NCBI GenBank assembly: GCA_013339765.2
Contig: CM023449.1
Coordinates: 113,941,070-114,005,069 of the forward strand
Source: Haemaphysalis longicornis
Lineage: Eukaryota; Arthropoda; Arachnida; Ixodida; Ixodidae
Direction: 5' to 3'
DNA length: 64,000 nucleotides
The translations under genes were made by a program, and so were the position numbers. Position 1 is the stretch's first letter. The number at the start of each line of letters is the position of its first letter. The notes beneath the pieces are model-generated. The model worked only from the letters and a program-made list of their open reading frames with translations, made no database searches and was not told the DNA's origin. Shown one piece after another: positions 11,501 through 23,374 of this stretch.

Positions 11501-12802
11501 TACGCACAGAAATTTGCACTTTCACCCATCTATCTAAGTAAAAAGAACACCTGTAAAACGGAACTAGTTTTATAGGTCAATTGAAATTGAAGCACCGGTG
11601 ACGGTAAGCATACCGAAGGACAAGGTAATGAAGACTGACATATTTTTCAAGATATTCCAGTCGCAGTTGGGCCCGTAGGTTTTTTTAGAATAAATATCTG
11701 CGAAAAAATTACATTGAAGGGCAATCTTCATAGGAGCATGGTTAATGGGAAAGTTTGGCATTCCTGAAACGTGACTCCAAACTTTGAACAACCCGATGTT
11801 ATATATTCACATTTTAATTCCCGCAACGAAACGCCAGGAGCTCGCTAACTTTGGTGCGCACGTCAATCGAAGCACAAGCTATAAGAGCTTCAAATTCTCC
11901 CGGAAGTGCCTAATGGATCTTCGAGTTTCTTAACCGACACAAGCATTCCTATGTTGAAGAAGCTTTTTTTGCACGTTGTGCCCAACAATATTCTGATAAA
12001 TACTAACGAAGAAATGACGGCTGCCTGTCGCCATGAATACAGGAAGCCGTTTATTTATTGTATAGTCGGAAGCTGCATTCTATTGTTCCTTTTGAAGGGA
12101 GCCGGTTGAACTCGCAGTCTGAGTGCAATTCCACACAATACTTAGTATGTATATTATCGTATGAGGTACCGAAACAAATCGGGCTTCTCAGCTCAGGATG
12201 GATATTTTCTATAAAATGTGTGGCGTGTATTATTGAAACGAGTTAAGCACTTTATGCCACCTGCGTATTGTTGTACTCAGAAAAAAGAATGCCATCGAAA
12301 ACGTTTCAGGCAAAGTGAAAAGCTATAGGTAAGCAAAGCAAAAGGAGGCAAGAACGAAATACATTGCCATGCTACGACTTCATGGTGGTGAGTCTTATAA
12401 CAAGACATTGACAGCGCATAGTACTTTTTTATTGCGTCCCATTTATTTGGCCTTCGCTTGTTGGTGGCTGAATTGAGGGGAAATCACAAGAAAAATTTTA
12501 TTCTCTCCATTATGCATAAGTAAGGCAGAAACGTTTCTGGGGGTAATTTTTTATAGGTCAACTGTATTGTACGCATCTGGGACACAAAAAAAAGTGTTTG
12601 GAATTGTAGAAAAAGGCTAGTGCTGGGACCAATCTGTAGGAACTTTCCCGTGCCGAAGCTCTTCTTAACACTGACGTTACTCTTTCAAACTGCAGGCGAG
12701 TCGAACATCTCCATCAAAGAGTCAAAATAAAAGCGTCGAGCCCATAGAAGCCCGACAATTCATCAGCACCCCCCCCCCCCAAATTGGTGTTTACGTCAGC
12801 TC
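8584..12802. other. Unassigned intergenic DNA
   Basis: No gene is recognised in this AT-rich stretch; ORFs are short and without motifs. It contains a possible pogo/Tigger-type terminus near 10,805-10,931 and a C11-12 run near 12,769-12,780, just before the segmental duplication begins. Confidence 0.5.
10805..10931. mobile_element. Possible pogo/Tigger-type DNA transposon terminus
   Basis: The text ACAGTAGAAGTTTGATCAAC (10,808) followed by repeated AACGGAA-like blocks resembles the ACAGTAGAxxCTC...AACGGAA terminal repeats of pogo-like elements, and the opposite strand is open for 128 codons. I found neither a second inverted end nor a transposase motif, so this may be a solo end or a coincidence. 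Confidence 0.2.
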
Positions 12803-14445
12803 AAATGATTTCTTTTCCGCATTAATATCGGAGAAGCGCAAATGTATTTCTGGAAATGCTTAGTACACATATCCAGCCACCATGCCATAGCAACTTGAGG
12901 TGCTGTTGCCGTACATATGCTCCTCGCAATGCAAAACCATGCTGCGTGTAGCCGGACGCCCCTACAAGTTGCGGAGTATTGCGTTCGCTCCGAATTTAAT
13001 CCTGGGAAGACACGTGCGCGGCTACCGTCCTCCCGGGCGTGAGCAGGAAGAGGATATCCGCGTTAACAGGAGGCTTCGACCCACCTGCAAGAAGAGAAAT
13101 GTGAAGGTATTGGTGGCTAGTCCTCGAAATTTACGTTCCAGAAATGAGACAGGCATTTAAGGCGGGCGTATAAGACGCAGACGAATACTTATCGAGGCGG
13201 AAATTATAGTCACAAATTGAATGCGAAAGTAAAGTCAATTCTAAACACGCACGTTTCCGCGACGGCAGAACTAGCAAAAATTCACAGTTTAGACTAGAAA
13301 ACACACCCGTTAGAGTTTAAGTGGGTCATGCGGTCTCCCGCACTCGATTAAGTCTATGCTGGTACATTCCCGCTTGTCCGCGACCTCTTTATGTTGAACA
13401 CAAGGTACAGAACCTTGTACAGTCGAAGTCGGTGATTTAATGCGTGGTGGACTAACATCTTATAATCACCGCTGGCAAAAATCCTGTCTGGGTCTCCGGG
13501 CGTCCTGACGGTGGCCTTGGTAGTGTATGGCTACTGCAATATTCCAGGCAGCTTTCCGAACCGTGGCTCCTTCGATACACCTCTGCGTCGTCGCCCAGTC
13601 ACCATCTCACTTCTTTCTACCCCTTCACTGCTGTGTCTTACGCTATTCCGAGGCTACCCTTCCGGCGGCATCTGCTTAATCAACTTCCCCGTCATCGACG
13701 TTTGGTCAGACGCACACCCCATTGCTCCCCTCTATATCATCACAAGGATACACCGGAAACAGGATGCGTGGGAACCCTGAAGAATTACCACGCATCGCCC
13801 TTGATCTTTCAAAAGTGCAACGTGGGAATGGCTTCGGATTAAAGTTTACGGTTGAGCTTCGGAAAAATAGGAGCTGCAGTTCTTGGACCTGCGTTTAAGA
13901 TTTGAAGAAGGCCATGTGTGCTGGGTATGCTTGCGTGGCTCTGTGTAACCCCCTCAGTTGCAGTTCAGGGCATTCAAAGTTGGTAAAGAATGGAGCGTGT
14001 TTCTCCGTGTTGCGCGCAGCCTTAATCCTGACTTGTGGCAATATGTTGATTAGGTTTGTGAAGTCTTGTGGAGTCCCCGATGTAGAAAAAAAAAAAAAAC
14101 CAGAAGGATAAGCTGGCCGTGATTACCTATGTGCTCCGTACGCCGCATGGTTTGAAGAAATTCGCTAGTCGGTAATGCATCACAATTGTCTTTTGCGCCG
14201 CGCGTAAACTGGAGGGAATGTGAGCACCCGAACACCGAAATCCTATGTCGACAGAAAGGGCAGCCAAATCTGGATGTGGCTCAAAGTATGAGCACAGATA
14301 TGTGGAATGCGTAACCGGCGTCGTGTGCAAAGTTTACTATCCTGCGGTGCGTCATAGATAGGGCAGACAGGCAGATGTGCCAAACTTAGATTGCGACAAC
14401 ATGCGCTCTCTATAGACAAATGTCCGCGATTTCGTGCCCTAATTC
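12803..14445. other. Unassigned DNA in duplication copy 1
   Basis: No gene is recognised. Several ORFs of 60-90 codons exist (for example 12,900-13,160 and 13,511-13,780, plus strand) without known motifs. A poly-A run lies at about 14,087-14,099. Confidence 0.4.
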
Positions 14446-15115
14446 AAAATAATGCCTAGTTTAAATAGGCCACTTCGCATTGGTACGTTAAACGTAAGAG
14501 GGCTTGCGGTAAGAGCGATCTTGCGGAACGGCGACAAGGCAAGCATGCCAGCGAGCAGAAGGCAACATATCGCAGTGGGACACGCACCCTCGCTCCCGAC
14601 ATCTCGACTGCGCCTGTCCATGTCTTTTCCGCGGCCGCTTCCAGGTGACGGCCCCGGTATCTTCGGCCGCGCGTTGCGCGGTTCGTAATTCAATTGTCCA
14701 TGACTGTACATACCACGCTCGTGACCCATGAGTTTCGTTTCTTTTGTAGCCACTACGTTCAGCTCCAAGTTAGGCGCACCCACCCTTAACGTAAGAGGTG
14801 TAGCCAACATGTGCCGACAATACCAAGTGCGACCCCTTTTGCTCGAAAGAGAATTTTATTTGGTGGCCCTGCAGAAAACAAAACTCGAAAGTGTATGAGG
14901 TACAGATAGCATGGTGCAAATTGTTTTTTCTAGCTATGAAGTGTGCGAGTCACGCGGTGGGATACTCCGCAGGTTGTTTATTGCTCCGGAAGTTTATTGT
15001 TACGGTAGTCTAATCTTTTGGGCCTTTCGCAGTTGCGTGTTTTGCTGCTCGCGATTTTTTGTTGGGGACCCAGAGTTTAGATTTATTTGTGTGTACAGCC
15101 GCCGAATATCTTATT
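14446..15115 (+). pseudogene. Non-LTR retrotransposon AP-endonuclease fragments
   Basis: Two N-terminal endonuclease starts lie in tandem on the plus strand. The first (about 14,476-14,517) reads LRIGTLNVRGLAVR, the motif that opens ORF2 of the Tx1-like elements here. The second (from about 14,775) reads TLNVRGVANM, then EREFYLVALQKTKLES (the catalytic Glu segment, QETK changed to QKTK) and, after a stop, FSSYEVCESRGG and FICVYS, which match the endonuclease of elements B-D in order. Stops and missing pieces show it is a relic, and no RT follows. Its orientation is opposite to the Tx1-like elements nearby. The first fragment coincides with the densest cluster of differences between the two duplication copies. 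Confidence 0.65.
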
Positions 15116-15988
15116 AATATCACGGGAGCTTGGACCAGTGGGTGGCTCAGGGCCTTAGCACTATAGAAACGGGCGAAACAAGTGAGAATAGGTCACACAG
15201 TTCACATGCTGAGAACGGTCCCGCCAGTGCAACTGTCGTCTACTAGGCTGTTGCTTCATGTGCGAAACCATCCCCCTCCACTTGTGTCAGCCGCCTGGCT
15301 TCATTGCCGTGAACAAGGCGCACGAGACATCTCTGTCAACACCGGGCAATGAAGATAGGCGGTTGATTAACAGCGGGGAGGGTCCTGTCGTGATTATGGG
15401 AACAGCCTAGCAAGCGACAGTTGCACTGGCGGGACCATACTGGGCATGCGAACTGTGCGGGCTATTATCACTCGTTTCACGGCTTTCTACCGTGATAGGG
15501 CGCTGACCCACACGTCGGTCGAAGCTACAGCGATATTCTTTAAAAATTCGGCGGCTGTGGGCCCCAGCAAAGCTCAGGCCCCGCGAGGACTTTGCTGAAT
15601 GAACAAAGTTTTTTGAGTGTGAAAGAAGCCTTATAGTACTGGAATGCTCTAAGTGTGTATAAAACGTGTGACAGAGCCAATATAAATGCACCAGCAGAAG
15701 CTAGTGCGGAGTTGCTAGAGCTCGCACCGCTAAGCACAGCCTGCGCGACGCAAAGTGTTTTCTGAGTGGTTTAGGTACCCACATTTTCACACGCTTTCAT
15801 GGGTGGGGCCATGCACATCTGGATTTATTATATGTGTCGTCACGGCTAGTTCCAGTGTGTCGTAATTATAACGTAGCATCAAAATCCTTAAATACTTCAC
15901 CGATAATTGTCTAGCTGCGGTCTTGTTGGGTTGATGAAAAAAAGAAAAGCCAAACTCTAATTGGGCGCTGTGGAAACTGAATGCCAAA
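15116..15988. other. Unassigned DNA between two retroelement relics
   Basis: No domain is recognised. An RT would be expected here if the flanking endonuclease and RNase H pieces came from one element, but no RT motif is visible in any frame. Confidence 0.4.
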
Positions 15989-17010
15989 CCGCGGTAGAAT
16001 GGTTTATCGGTGGAGCGAGAAAAGGAATGTTGGATACGCGATAATGAACCACCCCGGGAATCGACTCTAAAAGAATATGCATCAAAGCTACTTTCAAAGT
16101 TGACACTCGGCCACATTTGCGGCCTATACTCAGGCACAAAACAAATTTTTACAAACGGGTCGTGTACGCTTGATCGCAGTTCCTCCGGGATCTTTATATC
16201 GTCCAGTATACAGACGTTCTTCTATAGTCTCGAGCGGGCAATGTCATCTATGTCAGCCGAGCTTCACGCCATCAAGGAAGCCATCCCGTACATTCTTCGC
16301 CAACCGCCAGGGCAATGAACTATCTTCGCAGATTCCAAGGCAGCCTTCCAAAGTCTACTGCGCAACGATTGCTTCAGCATTCACGAACCCGACACTCATA
16401 AAATAACTTACTTGCACCACCAGGCTAAAGACACTAAGCACCAAGTGACATCTCAGTGGCTTCCAGGCCTGTGCGGTGTTCCAGGTAATGAAGAGGCAGA
16501 TGAAGCAGCTCGCAGGGTCCGGCAAATGCATAATATGAGGAAGGTCTTCTTCACCAAGCATGATGCCTCAGCTATAATAAAGGCACTTGTTTTAATGGAG
16601 AGGAACCATATCTGGTATCTTCCAGAGCACAATTATCTGTTTTTATACTACATAGACCCCGAGCTCAGGTTAAGTTGCCAGGGCGGCTTCCGCGCCGACT
16701 ACAAACTTTGTACCACCGATTACGCCTCAATGCAGCGCTTACGAAAACTAACCTGTTTCGACTTGGCGCAACCCCGAATCCTTGCTGTGAATACTGCGGA
16801 TTACCGTAAACTGTTAAGCACGTACTTTTAGAGTGCCCCGCTTACATGCTTCTAAGGTGGTGTTTGGAGCAGAAGATCGAACACCTACGCCCCCGAACAA
16901 TCAGCCTAAAAGTGCTCCTTGGCCCCTGGCACACCCCTTCAGAACAACGCAAAACACTAATGGCGTTCTTTGAATATCTGGACGAAATGAGCGTCACTGA
17001 ACTGATTTAA
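15989..17010 (+). pseudogene. RNase H and C-terminal region of an I-group non-LTR retrotransposon
   Basis: The frame from 16,010 contains an RNase H fold: IFTNGSC, SAELHAIKEA, FADSKAAFQSL and GNEEADEAAR carry the four acidic positions, but the first is Asn (TNGS for TDGS), which would abolish catalysis. A TGA at 16,316-16,318 interrupts the frame before FADSK. QWLPGLCGVPGNEEADEAAR is typical of arthropod I/R1-group elements. A frameshift near 16,780 leads to a C-x2-C...H-x4-C motif (CEYCG, stop in place of Glu, KHVLLEC) and then a C-terminal tail ending in TAA at 17,010. The EN and RT parts are absent. In life this domain removed RNA from the cDNA hybrid. This is an old copy with several lesions, different from the Tx1-like family, which lacks RNase H. 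Confidence 0.8.
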
Positions 17011-17699
17011 CCTACTGAGAACATGACTTTCGTCGATCTGTTCACACAAACTCTATAATGCCTGCTTTTTTCTCCTCTTTTCTTTCTTCTGCCCTGTTAT
17101 CTATAGGGCATTTTCTACTCTCCCCCTACCCATTCTCCCGCCGGGTAGCATGTCGGCGTTACGATTCCGGCAAACCCCTCGGTTTTCTTCTCTAATAAGA
17201 GCTGTCTCTCTTTCTCTCTCTCGATAATTAGGACAAGGGCAACAAAAATTGCTTCGAAGCCTGGGGTGATTTAAAAAAAACCTGAAGATGGTAGCAATTG
17301 AACGCTCCAGTAAGACTTACTGCGACGAGAGATAGGAGGGAAATGAGCTCCGAATCCTTTTAGCCGAACTTACAAAGAAATAAAATAAACTCCCCGACAG
17401 GTTCGCTTCGGACATGAGAAGCTTGAAAATCAGGATTGAAGCTCAGGATGCCGACAAATACAGTAGAGCAAGAGGAAGAAGTTTCTTGCGGGGGAGTAGC
17501 CCCGTAAACGCGCAGTGCCGAATAACAATTACACACACAAGCAGGGGATCAGTCAATATAAAACTGGTGCGATAAAGAAAGAACAAAGGGACATATGAAT
17601 CCTTTCACTGAACACTACACCAAACCGTTTGGGCAAAGAAAGCCCCCTAAAGGTTGATTCCAAACAGGTTTCTTTTTTTACTTTAACTGAGCTACAAGA
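17011..17699. other. Unassigned DNA with CT-rich stretch
   Basis: No gene is seen. A CT-rich microsatellite-like stretch lies at about 17,200-17,223; the rest may be 3' untranslated sequence of the RNase H-bearing relic. Confidence 0.4.
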
Positions 17700-18641
17700 C
17701 TATGGAAAGTCTTCAAGTACAGCAGCTTTAATAGCTTGTATAGAAGATTTAAACCTGTTGACATCAACATATTGTGTTCCCTGCAAAAGATAGGTTTTAA
17801 ACAAATTGTAGGCTATTCCCCTCACCCCATACATATGTAATTTGGACAGAAGGATTGAGTGATTTATGAGGTCGAATGCGGTTGAAAAGTCTACGTAAAT
17901 GCCTATTGCTAATTGTTTACGAATTAAAGCATCAATAATGGTTTCTTTTTGCTTTAAAAGTGCAGTTTCAGTAGAACGGTGCTTTCGGCACCATGTGTTG
18001 GACATCTGGGTCCTCCAGCTACGGCGCGATGCTCAGAAAGCGGAGCGACCCGTCGTGATACGATGAGGCTTTTATTGGAATCTAGAAGAAGAACGGCGCG
18101 AGCCGGCGCAGCCACGAGAGCATGCGACAGCTCGTGATTTCTGTAATTTCTGTCCTTCTCATGGCACCCTATATCATCAGGTATGGGAGTGTCAAAGAAC
18201 CCCGCACCTCCCTCCCAACCCCACCCCATCCTATGAGCAGTGGATGGCTTGCCTGACTAGCCCGGACCTCAGGATCCAGCAAGACCTGGTGACGAGGGCC
18301 CGGACAGCCAGCCGCAGCCAGGGTATCCTGGACTAAGGATGCCCTCCACCAGGCGGGCGCCCTAACATCTGCGCCTCAGGCTCGCAAATAAAGATTTATC
18401 AATCAATCAATCTAAATCCATAATGAAAATCACAGAACAACTCATGCTTGCTAAAATAAGACGTAACCCTAATATGTAATAATTTCTCTATATGTTTTAA
18501 CAAGATTCGCAATATTGAAATAGGGTCATAATTATTAATAAAGTTTCTTTCTCCAGTCTTGAACACTGGTGCTAATAGGGCTCCTTGCGTCGTCTTAGGC
18601 AACTCGACAGTCAGTAATATCAAATCATATATGTGCGTCAT
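17700..18641 (-). pseudogene. CR1/L2-type reverse transcriptase fragment, split by an insertion
   Basis: The upstream half (18,641-18,413) reads APVFKTGERNFINNYDPISI and ends HYGFR; the downstream half (17,997-17,700) resumes with KHRSTETALL, then GIYVDFSTAFDLINHSILL and KLHMYGVRGIA. In CR1/Jockey-like RTs these blocks are continuous (PVFKxGDxxxxxNYRPISI...QYGFRxxxSTExALL...VDFSKAFDxxxH). Only finger/palm blocks before the YxDD motif are present, so catalysis is impossible. About 415 bp of unrelated DNA (17,998-18,412) separates the halves at the GFR/KHRST point. The fragment has no visible 5' or 3' end. Confidence 0.8.
17998..18412 (+). mobile_element. Nested retroelement insertion in the CR1-type RT
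   Basis: The inserted DNA ends on the plus strand in AATAAAGATTTATC followed by (AATC)3, a LINE-like 3' tail, preceded by a short frame ending QQDLVTRARTASRSQGILD and a stop, which looks like the C terminus of a non-LTR ORF. The left part (18,000-18,200) carries AATAAA on the minus strand and may be a second fragment such as a partial LTR. Exact borders and a target-site duplication could not be fixed. Confidence 0.5.
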
Positions 18642-19077
18642 AACTGGGCAAACTAAATCTAAAACACTTTTTATATGTCTGATCTCAAATACCTGAGTGC
18701 CTATTGAGTGCGTGTTCTTTAAACTATTGCTACAGGAAACTACTTATACATGAGCAGTCGGGGCGAAAAACAGGGAATGAGGGGTATTGAATCCAGCCAA
18801 ATATTTTTCGAATTTAAAACTGCTGGGACATTACCAATGCCAGATTGCGTAATAAAAAAACCTGTTGTATGCATTAGCTAACGCCACGTTCAGGAGCCCG
18901 TACAATGTCCTTCCGTCCTGAGGTTGGACGCAATAGAGAGGACCATCGTACCATTTATAATCCGTCTATTGAAGGCAGAATGAGGTACAGAGAGCACGCT
19001 CTACACATGAGTACCAGAGATGCCACTCGAACATTAAGAAACAAAAACAAACGCGCGGAGAAAAAAAAGGCGTGATC

Positions 19078-19148
19078 GCCTGAACAGGGAATTGAGCCCG
19101 GACCGTTAGGTTAAAAGCCTAACGCTCTACCGACTGAGCCATCCGTGC
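19078..19148 (-). pseudogene. tRNA-Lys(UUU)-like, diverged
   Basis: The anticodon arm (TTAGG-CTTTTAA-CCTAA, anticodon UUU) and D arm are intact, but the acceptor strands have mismatches (GCACGGA against TTCAGGC) and the T stem has one. Probably not functional. Confidence 0.7.
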
Positions 19149-19450
19149 CGTTCAGGAGCCCGTACAATGTCTTTCCATATACCGATGTTGGGCTACTACG
19201 CAATAGAGAGAACCATAGTTTCATTTCTAATCAGTCTGTACCTCATTCTGCTATCCGGGCCTGTTCAAGAGCCCGTACAATGTCCTTCGTCCTGAGGTTG
19301 GACGCAATAGAGAGGAACATCGTACCATTTATAATCCGTCTATCGACGGCAGAATGAGGTACCGAAAGCATGTTCTAGACAAGAGAACCAGAGATGCCTC
19401 TCGAAACTTATAAATCAAAAACAAACGCGCCGAGAAAATAAGATGTGCTC

Positions 19451-19512
19451 GCCCGAACAGGGACTTGAACCATGAACCGTTAGGTTAAACGTCTAACGCT
19501 CTACCGACTGAG
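19451..19512 (-). pseudogene. tRNA-Lys relic cut by Tx1-like element A1
   Basis: The T and anticodon arms are recognisable (anticodon UUU, with U33 changed to G). The first ten nucleotides of the tRNA are missing because the A-rich 3' end of element A1 joins at CTCAGTCGG. This marks the 3' target junction of A1. Confidence 0.85.
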
Positions 19513-19642
19513 ATCTTTTTTAACCCTTTTTTAAAATCGGGTGCTATGTACATGGTAAAGAGGCAGTCTTTGCCTTTATACATCAGAGACCATTGACATA
19601 ACAGAGTACACTCAGCGAAGTGCAACGCACAGGTACACTGGT

Positions 19643-22600
19643 TCATCTTGAAATCACGGATGGACGCGTCTGTGCAATTGCGCCTCCATTACTTCCACTT
19701 GCTGGATAGCTCGTTGTTGGCACTTTTTTACAGAGAGCTGGTGTAGGCAACCGCGTCACAAAAATGCGCCCAAGCGGACTTTGCTTCCTCCCAACAAAGG
19801 ACGTGGTCCGTGCGAGACTGCCAAATTGCATACAATCCTAACAGCAGGACAATTTCCACACATTTGTCATCTAGGAATTCCTCACTTGTGAGAAACTTCA
19901 CATCCTTCCAAGTTGGATACAGAGAAATTTCAAATGCTGATCTGACCTCATGCCAGAAATGCGCTGCGTTCGTGGAAAAGAGGAACACGTGCTGAAGGGA
20001 CTCTGTGTAAGGGCAGAGATCTCAGTTGGTTGACCACGGAACAAAGAAACCTTTGCCAGCCATGGCTTCACCGGCAGAGCTTCCATGTGAAATCTGATAA
20101 AAAAATCCTTGACGGCTACCTTAACAGGAAGCCATGGTAATCGTTTCAAGACGCCTGACCCTAATGTACTATCCATTCGTGACCAGTAGAACGGTGCTGG
20201 AAAAAGCATATCAATAGTGTCCCAGTACAGTGATTTTCTTTTCACTTCCATTAAGTAGTCCCGTGAGAACCTCTTTTCGAAAAACCGCACCGCCGGTTCC
20301 AGCTCCCCGTAAAACTTTAGCACTCGTGACCTTGGTCCCACACCCGCATCTTCCAGCCAGTCTCTCAAAAACCCGCAGCCCAGCTTATCAAATGAGTTCA
20401 ACCTTACAGGCCTATTCTGCCTGCAAAAAAAGGTACCTCTGAACAATGAGCTGTACCTCAACATTGACCAATCTCAGACCACCTTTGGCTAAACTTAGAA
20501 ACAGGTTACTCCTGCTCATTCGTTCAAAGCGAGACTCCCAAATAAACATAGCAAAGAATCTATGCTCTCGATTCCCATCGGCTGGTAGGCATGGCATCAC
20601 TTGAGCAGCATACCAAACAGCAGGAAAGAAAATTGTGTTGCACACAAACGCACGATTTCCAAGTGGTATAGTTCTCTCATGCCACGCACTCACTTTTGCT
20701 GCCAGTCCGTTTAGACTGATGGTGTGTTGACCGTTCTGCAGATTGGTGGTATCAAAAACAAACGCCCAGATACATGCCGACTTGGTCAGACCACTGCATG
20801 TCCAAGAAGCTCGTTCGCTTGGCGTCCCAATCACCCAACCATGCACCTGAACACTTGTCGCAATGCACTTTTGCACCAGACACATTGCAGAAATCCGACA
20901 CATGTTGCACCGCTTTGCGCATCTCCTCCTTGTATGCACACACGAGAGTCAGATTATCAGCATTGGCGAGCACTTTCACAGTCTCGTCTGCCAGGCTGAT
21001 GCCACCGACTGTATTGTCGTTCAGAATGGAACTACAGGGAGGTTCATGGTAAAGTGCGAAAAGTATCGGGGACAGCGGACATCCTTGTTGCACCGACCTG
21101 TTGACGAGTATCTTGTTTGTTGTTTGTCCATTGATGACAAGGCACGTTGACACCTCCCTATAGCTAACGGCGATGTACTTCAGAAGACGTTCCACGATGT
21201 TGCAACCTTTAAGCCGCCCAAAAAGAAATTTGTGATCAGCACGGTCGCAGGTCTAACTTAAATCCACCTTTAGCACCGCGGCCTTGTCTCCGTGTACCGA
21301 TGTTGTTTCACAGAGTACGCGCATTGTGTGCAGATTATTCGAGATGCGCCGCTCTTCAATACCATACGCTTGGTGGCCCCTATGACCTCACTGAGCGCTA
21401 CGTCGAGTCGCTTTGCCACAATTTTTGCCAGCAATTTGTAAACAGTCGTCACAATGGGCGAAAGTCGCCCGGGGTCGGGACACGGTTGGAGTGCTTTTTT
21501 CGTATTAGTACCGTCAGGCCTTGCCTCATGGAGGTAGGCATCAGATCCCGCTTCAGTATGTCTTCGTACATGGACCAAAGAATTGGCACCAAATCTGATG
21601 CAAACGTCTTGTAGAATGCACTTCCTAGGCCGTGGATACCGGACGTTTTCCTAGGTTTCAGCTTTTTAATTGCCCATTCAATTTCAGACTCACAAATGCT
21701 TTCATTTTGTTTCTCTCTAATATCATCGCTGACCTTTGGCAACAGATCAGCATAATTCAACGTGCACCCCCGACTCTGTAGGCCATCTTTCTCTTCGAAC
21801 CGACTTTTGTACATCCCTCTGAACGCCCTTACAAAGTCGTCTTGGCTGGTAAGAATGTCGCCGCCATCTTTCTGTGCCTCTATTCTCTTTCGTGCAGCAT
21901 GTTGCCCTTCTTTCGTTCGAAAAATCTTGATCGGTTCCTCGTCCTTTTGTTGTGCTTCGAGTTGACAACGAATCATAGCGCCTTTATAGTCGGCTTCCAA
22001 AACTGATAGCAGCTGTCCTTTTCATTCTCTAATATCTGTCATCAACTTTCCCGGTTCGGAATTTTCCCCTTCAAGGAGACGTCGAAACGTGCGCATTAAA
22101 ATGTTTTTCTTTACCTTTGTAAAGCCGCTTTTTCCTGTCCTTTCGCCACAAGAAAAATTTTGCACTCTTCTTTCAATTCTTCCCACGCTATGGCGTTTAC
22201 ATCGCCCCGCTCTCGTACCTGCGTGTATATAGCTTTGATCCCTGAGATCATATTCTCGTCCACATTCTGAGACCACATTCTCCTCGTCTCAAAGGCTTTC
22301 GGTGAGTTTCCATAGTTGCCAAGAAGGTGTGGCAATTTCCTTGTTGCTTCGGGCGTCGCCGTTCTCAAACGTGATAGTGACAAAGCTGTGGTCAGAGAAC
22401 GCCACTGGCGTTACTCGGGAAGAGGCGGTCATGCAAATTAGCTCACTCGATACGTACACGCGATCTAGCCGCACATGGCAGTCCCCCTGCCAGTGCGTGA
22501 ATGCAGGGGCGGGGGCTGGTGTGCCATCTGCTCCGTCTTGCAAGTCAAAATATCGTAAGAGCTTTTGCAACTCCTTCAAACTGGGGTCAGCTGGCCTTCT

Positions 22601-23068
22601 TTTTGTGCAGTCACGCGCCTGCAGTATGCAGTTGAAGTCACCCGCGAGAACGGCGCGGCATGGGGTGTCAAGATACTGCTTGAGCTTCGTGAAATATTCT
22701 GTCCGTTGCGGCGGGTTATCTGGTGCAAGGATTGAGATAAGCCTGTATTGCTCGCCACGAAGTATTAAATTGACACTGCAAACACGCCCGCTGTCATCCC
22801 TTTCATATTCCGTATACACGGTTAAACCCGGCCTTTTCCTTATCATGATTGCACTGCCTGCACTGCGCCCGCACGCGGGCGAGAAGTGACAGTGAAAGCG
22901 ATTGCGAAAGAATCGAGCCGCGCTATCTAGCTGCTCGTTTGAGGCTAATTTTGTTTCTTGAAGGAATGCTATGTCGATTCTTTCCTGCAAGTGGTTTAAG
23001 AGCCACTGCTTGCGCTTACGGCCTGCAAGGCTTAGGCAGTTGAAGATTGCAAGTTTTAGGAAGAGCAT
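19643..23068 (-). pseudogene. Tx1-like A1 ORF2 (endonuclease-RT), inactivated
   Basis: The N-terminal frame (23,068-22,289, 259 codons) is a complete AP-like endonuclease: LAIFNCLSL, FLQETKLAS (Glu), LAGDFNCIL (Asp/Asn), RLDRVYVS and FSDHSFVTI (Asp-His). It nicks the target DNA to prime reverse transcription. RT pieces follow in shifting frames: ELQ-rich linker (22,000-21,449), YKLLAKIVAKRLDVAL (21,578-21,270), QQGCPLSPILFAL and the catalytic box at 20,953-20,964, which reads NADN instead of YADD, so the polymerase is dead. A C-terminal region with AIWQSRTDHVL ends near 19,643-19,728. Roughly five frameshifts are needed to read it through. The endonuclease domain alone is intact. Confidence 0.85.
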
Positions 23069-23374
23069 CTGGAAAAAATAAAGATTCTTGTTCTTTTCTT
23101 TCTATTTGCGAATGGGGCCACTAGCTACGTTGGCGGGTTAAACGGTACGCTTCCGACGTCGTATTTCTATGAGTACGCGTGGCGCGGGGTTAAAGCGAGC
23201 CCTTCTTTTAGTGGGCGCGTTCCACTTATTGTTTACATGAGCTGTTTCCCTTCCTGACGCCTCATTTAGTTCATCTTCTGTTTTGGTTCAATCGGCGACA
23301 AAGCTGGAAAGCCAGTCACTCCCTCTGCTTCTCTTCCTGACAGCGCAGTTTCCTTTGCCTGTTCTCGCAAGACT

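Larger units (their letters stand above)
18888..19512 (-). repeat. tRNA-Lys array, block 1a
   Basis: About 2.3 units of the tRNA-Lys repeat: spacer text AGCCCGTACAATGTC recurs at 18,896, 19,158 and 19,270. One tRNA is complete but diverged, one is cut by element A1. Between 19,220 and 19,262 a piece of the spacer (CTGTACCTCATTCTGC) is inverted and the tRNA reduced to its acceptor end, indicating local rearrangement. Confidence 0.85.

Noticed and set aside
22302..22889. 195-codon plus-strand ORF (also 38,689-39,276)
   Set aside because: It is antisense to the endonuclease of elements A1/A2, which has all catalytic motifs on the minus strand.
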